Positions 58,295 through 64,000 of a stretch of 64,000 nt of DNA are shown piece after piece. The number at the start of each line of letters is the position of its first letter. Within the stretch, counting starts at the first letter, position 1. Origin of the DNA: Luzula sylvatica (lineage: Eukaryota; Streptophyta; Magnoliopsida; Poales; Juncaceae). Position numbers and translations under genes: made by a program. The stretch is from NCBI GenBank assembly GCA_946800325.1, contig OX326961.1, positions 42,498,215-42,562,214 of the forward strand, given 5' to 3'. Under the pieces are notes generated by a model, which saw only the letters and a program-made list of their open reading frames with translations, was not told the origin of the DNA and ran no database searches.

Positions 58295-59081
58295 AAATCG
58301 CCGTCCATTTGAATTTTACTTATTGTGTAAATGGAGTAGTTTTATGTTCAAAAAAAATTGCCATCCGAATTTTTTAGGGTAAAGAGTAAAACTAAAACCC
58401 ATTTTTCATGAGAAAACAAGGAAAAACCACTATTTTGGTAGAAAATTTACTACAATCAAATATAGGCTAGATAATATACTATTATTTTACCTTATTACTT
58501 GAAGTACTAATCACTTGTTGTACTAATAAAAAATATGAACAGAATTAGCATATTTTTAAAAAATGAAAATTTCATAGTATAAATTGTTTTAATATTATAA
58601 AAGTTTAGTGTTTTTTATAAATTTGGAAAAAAAGAAAAAGACACGTGATATTATCTGTGTTCATGTCCTTTGTCTATACTTAACAAGGCCAAACACCAAC
58701 ACAAAAAATGACTTAAAAAACGTGATTCGAACTTCTGAATCTCTGATAAACCACAGAAACAAGATTCCGTATTTATGATTTATGGGATACTTCCATTCTG
58801 GCTTTTCTGGAGTCTCTGGACAAAGATGGGCTGTTTTTCACAGATTGACATGATATATAGATGCCTTGTTAATTATTATTATTATACGACCAACCAATAC
58901 TAATGACCTCTTAATAATAATAAAGTTCCGTCGTACTTTCTTCATAGTAATTCTTTCCAGCTTTTACTCAGACTTCACAGAAACTAAGTACGATCCATAA
59001 TTATATTATTAATAAACAATACTTATAAACTACATTAACTAGGTCATAATGGCGTTCATAAAGTCCCAACTTTATGAACGT
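58295..59081. other. Spacer between LINE and WOX3-like gene
   Basis: AT-rich sequence downstream of the WOX3-like stop and beyond the LINE target duplication. It probably contains the WOX3-like 3' UTR. No other feature was seen. Confidence 0.5.
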
Positions 59082-59779
59082 TCAAGCTATTTGTTCGTAG
59101 ATTATTTGATGGCAAGTTTGTGCATTGTTCAAGTCGACTAGATCCGTGCCGTTCGTAGGGAAGAGTTCGAGCGTCCTCAGAGGCCCGCGGCATCGCTGGT
59201 TCGCCGAATCCGTATCCATCATTGCCATCCACTCTTGTTTCACCGATTCTTCCGAGAATCCTTGCCGCAATTTCGAACACACGTAGCAGAAATTCGGATC
59301 CTCTGTTTCGTCTAATTCTGCCTGTAAATCCATAACAAAAAATTAAGAATTTGAAAATTTAAGTTAATTTGAAGTGTATAATGTTTTATTTTTCAAACCT
59401 GATCGAGATTATGTGAAGGATTTTCACTAGAAGGAAGCGATCCATCAGGATTGACGACGCTGTGCTGAAACGGCGAGGTGGCGGGGAATGCAAAAGGATG
59501 GAACTGAGAATAAGGGAAATGGTTTCTCGGACCGCCGTATCCGCCGTACACCCGGCTCAGCCACCGGCGGATCTTCTGTCTCTCCCTCGCCTTGTGATTC
59601 TGGAACCAGTAGAATACGTTCTTGCCCTGAATTCTCCCGTAACGAGATAATTGAGCCGTTATTTGCTGGATCTGAGTCGCATTTGGCGTTCTCACGCCAT
59701 TTCTGTACATCTCTTCTAGCAGCATCAATTGCTCCGGCGTCGGACTCCATCTCGTCGAGTGCGACTGTGTCAGCGTCAT
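59082..59779 (-). CDS. WOX3: WOX3 (PRESSED FLOWER)-like homeodomain transcription factor
   Basis: Two exons, 59779-59399 and 59321-59082, about 206 aa. The homeodomain begins near residue 9: [40 protein letters not shown], then [18 protein letters not shown], the WOX signature. The opening CPTPEQLM-type helix and [15 protein letters not shown] are closest to WOX3/PRS rather than WUS, WOX1, 2, 4 or 5. A WUS-box TLELFP is near the C-terminus. The homolog positions read RIQGKN where most family members have RIEGKN. WOX3 proteins act in the nucleus and promote lateral organ margin growth. A TATATA lies about 80 bp upstream of the ATG. Confidence 0.9.
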
Positions 59780-59856
59780 CTCCCTCTCTCTCCCTCCGTT
59801 TTTGTACTGGTGTGTGTGTGTGAGGTTTTTGGAGTTATGTGGAGGAAGAAGACGGG

Positions 59857-59863
59857 TATATAA
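59857..59863 (-). promoter_or_regulatory. Likely TATA box of the WOX3-like gene
   Basis: On the minus strand TTATATAC is found 78-84 bp upstream of the ATG at 59779, followed by a GA/CA-repeat leader. Spacing suits a short 5' UTR of about 45-50 bp. Confidence 0.5.
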
Positions 59864-60711
59864 GGAGGAATGAAGAGGATAATTGCAATGAAATTATTTC
59901 TCTACAATTCTACTATTTCATGTGTAGACAAAAAGGATATATATAAGTTCAGGAGAGAAGATAAAAAGATAAAACAAGCATAAACTGTGCAATTCCCTAA
60001 AATCCTCCGTGTCCGTGTACTTCAATATACAACTACGTATGTCAGTATATATGTGTGTTGTACCTTTAGTAAGTTATATTCATGTCAGGGTATTGTTATA
60101 CGGGTTACACGGAGGGAAAAGGCGTAGATGATCTGTGAGAGGACAAAGAGGGGGCAAAAATGGCAGAGAAAAGAAAGGGAGGCAAAGAGTGTCATGCTGA
60201 TGTTAAGGGTATCAGAACTCAGAGGCAATAAATTGAGTGGCCTTTTCCCATCATACATGTAAATTCGTGAATTCCAAATTCTAAATTCGAATCTCCTGTG
60301 CAAATATATCCATGTTCTTCTTTGTATACATTTATTTTGATCAAAATTAAATTTCAATGGAGTCTCCAGTTAAAATGCAGAACTAGACTCCAATTTTAAC
60401 AAAAGCCAAGTTTGTAATTTATCCTGTATGAGAGAGAGAGGATCATATCGATGTCTAATCTAAAATCTTGGTTGGTGGAAGTTGAGAGCAAATCACAAGA
60501 CATGACAAGCAAAGCAAGTAAAACATGTAGTACATAAAATAGGTAAAAATAAAATAAAAAATCAATCATGGTTTAAAATGTAAACATTTGTTCAACCAAA
60601 ATTGAAGGGACTAAAATGTTAAATTATCCAATGTTCACAAAGCCGCAATTATTCAATTTTGCGAGGAGAAAAGCTAGACTTAAACAAGCGAATTTGAAAA
60701 GGCGAAACCAA
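59864..60711. other. WOX3-like upstream region and downstream spacer of the RRM-like gene
   Basis: No ORF is supported. It contains the WOX3-like upstream regulatory sequence and the 3' end of the next gene. Nothing else recognised. Confidence 0.5.
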
Positions 60712-62208
60712 TTACTGGAGAAGACGAATACTGATGGGAGTATTCAAGCAAAAACTCCTGTGCTTGGAAAGAAAAGCATTCGATGCGTCGATTTGGCTCG
60801 GGAATTTTACCATTACGACCCTGACCGCCTCCCTTTCTTTTCTCCCACTCTCGTCGTACGAATCGTTCTTCTCTACCGTCCTGCACAAACACGATTTGAA
60901 ACATTTTAAAATTTGGCAATTTTCTTGTATAACCCTGCAAAATCTGAAAAATATCACATACACCCCTACAAAACGGAAAATAATATATGATGAATACCTC
61001 CTATTTGAAAATTCTGAAGGCGAAGGGTATTGATGAAATTTCTAATGTTCAGTAGAGGTAATTCATTATATTCCAAGTTTTGGAGGGGTGGGTATACATG
61101 ATATTTTGAGATTTTGTAAGGGACAGAGAATAAATTGTGCCTTTGATATTTAGCAATTTCTTATTTTCATTTTGTAACTAATCAATCGAAAATTAGGGTT
61201 TTAAACTACAGATAAAACCTGACGAACGACTGGAAAGAGGAAGGGTCAAAATTGCATCCAGATAAACAACGCTCCAAGTCCTCTTGGGTTGCATTTCTGG
61301 GGACCCCTTGTAATAAAATCTGATTAAAAAAATATGAAATGATGAGCATAAAAAAAAAAAAAATTAAAAAAATAAAGTTTTTTTTTTTTTTTGGAAAAAA
61401 CTCGCTTAAATAATTATGTTTATTAGGGAAATATGCAATGCTTACAGCTTTTCCATCATAAGAACCTTTTATGTCCCATTCTGATCGATCAATCTGTTAT
61501 AAGAACTTAGGTTAAATATTTGAAAATAATAATTAAGGCTAATTTATAACAAAGAAAATAGTTTAAATGTGATTAATTACCTGGTCTAACCTATAAAACC
61601 GTCCCTTTTTGCCTATTTCGACAATTGCCTTGCTAAATGCTGTTCTTGAAGGAAATTGCAACAATCTGCTTCCAAAATGTAATAAAAAAAAGGTAAAAAA
61701 TGAATGAATAATTTCAAATTTGAATTTTGAATAGGATTTCAGCCAAATGAAATAAAACATACATCCCAGTTTGATAAAAAGCTCGATTATAGTCGAATTT
61801 AACATCATGAATTGACAAATCACAGCCTTCTAGTAGACGAATTACATCAGTTTTTAGCATCCTTTTCCCAAGAGGTCCTAGTGTAGCTATCCTCGCATAC
61901 ACTAAACCTGAACAAAAACACAAATTATAATCAACTCTCCATTTATCCTTTTCTCAATTTCGTAGTTAATCAAATCAATCTGAACACATTCGGATTGAAT
62001 AAAGATGGAGTCAAATTCGAATTTAAGTACCATCGTTAGCAGATCGGAGAAAGGAATCGTCAGTTTCAGAGGAAGGCGCGCTAGATTCACCCTCAGTGGA
62101 AAGATATCTTCTTATCGGAGCGATCCATTTCTCTCTCACAACAGACGATCGATTTTGACTCAAAACTCTCGAGCTCAGCGCATTTCTCAGCAAAGCTAGC
62201 TTCGACAT
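60712..62208 (-). CDS. Predicted mitochondrial protein with two RRM-like segments, six exons
   Basis: Exons, minus strand: 62208-62031, 61907-61763, 61665-61581, 61493-61446, 61319-61219, 60880-60712. Splice phases are consistent throughout and give 241 aa. The N-terminus (MSKLALLRNALSSRV...RRYLSTE) has the Arg/Ser/Leu-rich look of a mitochondrial presequence with a plausible cleavage point in RRYLST. Two repeats of an alpha-beta, nucleic-acid-binding-like pattern follow: GPLGKRMLKTDVIRLLEGCD with LLQFPSRTAFSKAI, and ILLQGVPRNATQEDLERCLS with VMVKFPSQIDASNAFLSKH. This matches a plant-specific family annotated as nucleotide-binding alpha-beta plait proteins. I cannot name the member or its RNA target. 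It is divergent with ALS3. Confidence 0.8.
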
Positions 62209-62898
62209 TGCTCCCCCTTCTCGTTCGTCTAGCAAGGGTTTTACACTGATGTGGTGAGCTACGAAGAAGAAGACCCGACAAGGAAGAAGCTCCTTGATGC
62301 CCTATGTTGGATCAGGCCCAGTATATGATTTATCGGGCCGGATCTCGTACCGGCCGAAAATCCAATTGAAATAATTATCCATTGATGAGATGCAAATGTG
62401 AAATGTGTCATGAATCATGATGGGTCGACGGGAGCAGTTGAGACCACGACAAATTCTTCGAATCGTACTTTTTTTGTTTTGTCGTGGTCGTGGTTCCCCT
62501 GAGATTCGGTGCACTCTTATCTCCAGTCTAAACCGAACTGGCTAGCTAACTCAAGATGTAGATTCGATAAATGAAGATCTCCATTTATGACTTACCTGAG
62601 ATAAATAAGGAAGAATCCTTTAACTGTATGATTGCATAGTTTATATATCTTGTCAGGACGCGGTGTATATACACCGTCTTTTGATCTCCGTACGAAGAAA
62701 GTTGGATCATGTTGTACGAATCGAAATCCAAGTGCAGTTATGTATTGCTACTAAATACTCGACTCCCGCCCCCTCAAGCACCCTTCCCCAGATCGTGACA
62801 CTCCATTGCTTCTTCTTCTGCGTATAGTACAAGCTTCTCTGCTTCACCATTTCTCTTCGCCCTGTCTCTCTTCTCCGCCGAGCTCTTCGTCAGCGAGG
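62209..62898. promoter_or_regulatory. Bidirectional promoter between RRM-like gene and ALS3-like gene
   Basis: About 690 bp separates the two start codons (62208 minus, 62899 plus). The leaders must both lie here, and no third gene fits. I see no convincing TATA box. Confidence 0.55.
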
Positions 62899-63924
62899 AT
62901 GGTTCAATTCGATTTACTGATTTCGCCTTTGGACGATTTGGAGTTGGTTAAGATGGATCCGTCAGATCCGACGTTTTGGATGGAATTTCTGACTGGAATG
63001 CTGAAACCGGTTGCGGCCACGGCCGTAGTAGCAGTAGCCGTAGCGTTGTCTTTTAGCCAGAAGCTGAATTTGGAAAAAGAGATGGCTTATGCTATTACCA
63101 GAGCCTTTGTTCAGCTCTCTGTTATTGGATTCGTTCTTCAGTTCATTTTCACTCAGAATAACGCTGGCTGGATCCTCCTCGCTTATCTCTTCATGGTATA
63201 TAATCCTTTATTTTTTTTCATTATCAAGAAATTTGGTGAAATTCTTAAATTTTATAAGAAATTATATTCGGATTTGTGCTTGCTCGATTCATTTTTTCAG
63301 GTATCGATTGCAGGATATACTGCAGGCCAGAGAGCGAAACACGTACCGCGAGGAATATACATAGCAGGAATATCGATTTTAACTGGAACTGCAGTGACAA
63401 TGTTCCTTCTAGTAATACTACAAGTTTTCCCCTTCACTCCTCGATACATAATCCCCATTGCAGGCATGATGGTCGGCAATTCCATGACCGTAACAGGAGT
63501 CACGATGAAGAAACTCCACGAAGACGTCAAGATTCAAAAAAGCTTGGTACCAATTCTCCCACCAAATCGCACAAATCATTCAATTTTTTCGATTTCTAAA
63601 CCCTAAACTTTACAGGTCGAAACCGCACTGGCACTCGGAGCGACGCCGCGACAAGCAACGCTACAACAGGTGAAAAGATCGTTGGTGATCGCTTTATCGC
63701 CGGTGATAGATAATGCCAAAACCGTCGGGTTGATTTCCTTGCCCGGAGCCATGACCGGTTTGATAATGGGCGGAGCTTCGCCTATCGAGGCGGTGCAGTT
63801 ACAAATCGTGGTGATGAATATGATGATTGGTGCTTCGACTGTTAGTAGTATTTTCTCGACGTATCTTTGTTGGCCTGCTTTCTTTACCAAGGCGTACCAG
63901 TTGGAATATAAAGTTTTTCTGTAG
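62899..63924 (+). CDS. ALS3: ALS3-like membrane protein (UPF0014/FetB family)
   Basis: Three exons, 62899-63195, 63301-63546, 63616-63924, phase 0 at both introns, 283 aa. About six to seven hydrophobic segments. Diagnostic segments are NLEKEMAYAITRAFVQLSVI, VSIAGYTAGQRAKHVPRG, FPFTPRYIIPIAGMMVGNSM, ETALALGATPRQATLQQVKR, GLISLPGAMTGLIMGGASP and QLQIVVMNMM, which match Arabidopsis ALS3 very closely and its bacterial FetB relatives. In Arabidopsis ALS3 pairs with the nucleotide-binding protein STAR1 and acts in aluminium tolerance. No nucleotide-binding domain is encoded here. The ATG at 62899 is the first in frame, with a slightly longer N-terminus than the Arabidopsis protein. Confidence 0.93.
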
Positions 63925-64000
63925 AGTAATTTGTGATTTTTTATTTATTTAGTGCTATTATTTTGTGTGTACAAATTATATTATGAATTAAATAAATTTC

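Overview
The window reads as nuclear DNA of a eudicot plant. It is AT-rich, with GT-AG introns, host proteins of plant-only or plant-typical families (a WOX3-like homeodomain protein, an ALS3-like membrane protein, an NFRKB-like INO80 subunit, mitochondrial ribosomal protein uS15m), and plant transposons (chromovirus Ty3/gypsy, plant L1-type LINEs, CACTA and hAT elements). Nothing in it looks bacterial, plastid or mitochondrial. All exon models were read by eye from reading frames and splice consensus.

Layout. 1-2.8 kb: AT-rich spacer with a decayed CCGAAA-type repeat. 2.9-4.1 kb: an unrecognised 211-aa gene carrying three identical 45-bp repeats, and a convergent 88-aa gene. 5.7-7.4 kb: an inverted-repeat element full of near-palindromic GATTTTAAAATC motifs. 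8.3-13.1 kb: a hairpin MITE, then a 4.6-kb CACTA element with 13-bp TIRs, 3-bp target duplication and a multi-exon TNPA-like (Ptta/En/Spm, Transposase_24) gene. 13.5-15.6 kb: an intact 703-aa LINE ORF1. 17.9-19.9 kb: a hAT element with a perfect 8-bp target duplication. 21.5-23.1 kb: mitochondrial ribosomal protein uS15m (minus strand) with an apparent one-base frameshift. 23.3-28.0 kb: a second, decayed LINE (plus strand). 28.5-31.7 kb: NFRKB-like gene (minus), with a (GGGTTC)n array just upstream. 33.7-34.75 kb: two small hAT-like elements. 37.8-38.6 kb: a fold-back repeat.

39.6-58.3 kb is one nested transposon stack. A full-length minus-strand LINE (about 6.6 kb once insertions are removed, 15-bp target duplication) is interrupted twice. 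One insertion is a CACTA element in its endonuclease region. The other is a hAT MITE downstream of its RT, and that MITE is itself split by a young 8.5-kb Ty3/gypsy chromovirus with an uninterrupted 1.6-kaa gag-pol frame and near-identical LTRs. All four target-site duplications or insertion joints can be read.

59.1-63.9 kb is ordinary gene space: a WOX3-like gene (minus), a six-exon gene for a predicted mitochondrial protein with two RRM-like segments (minus), and an ALS3-like gene (plus). The last two are head-to-head over about 690 bp. The host genes show no operon-like link. The window's main interest is the layered history of insertions and some unusual repeat events, and I did not find a convincing new molecular system.
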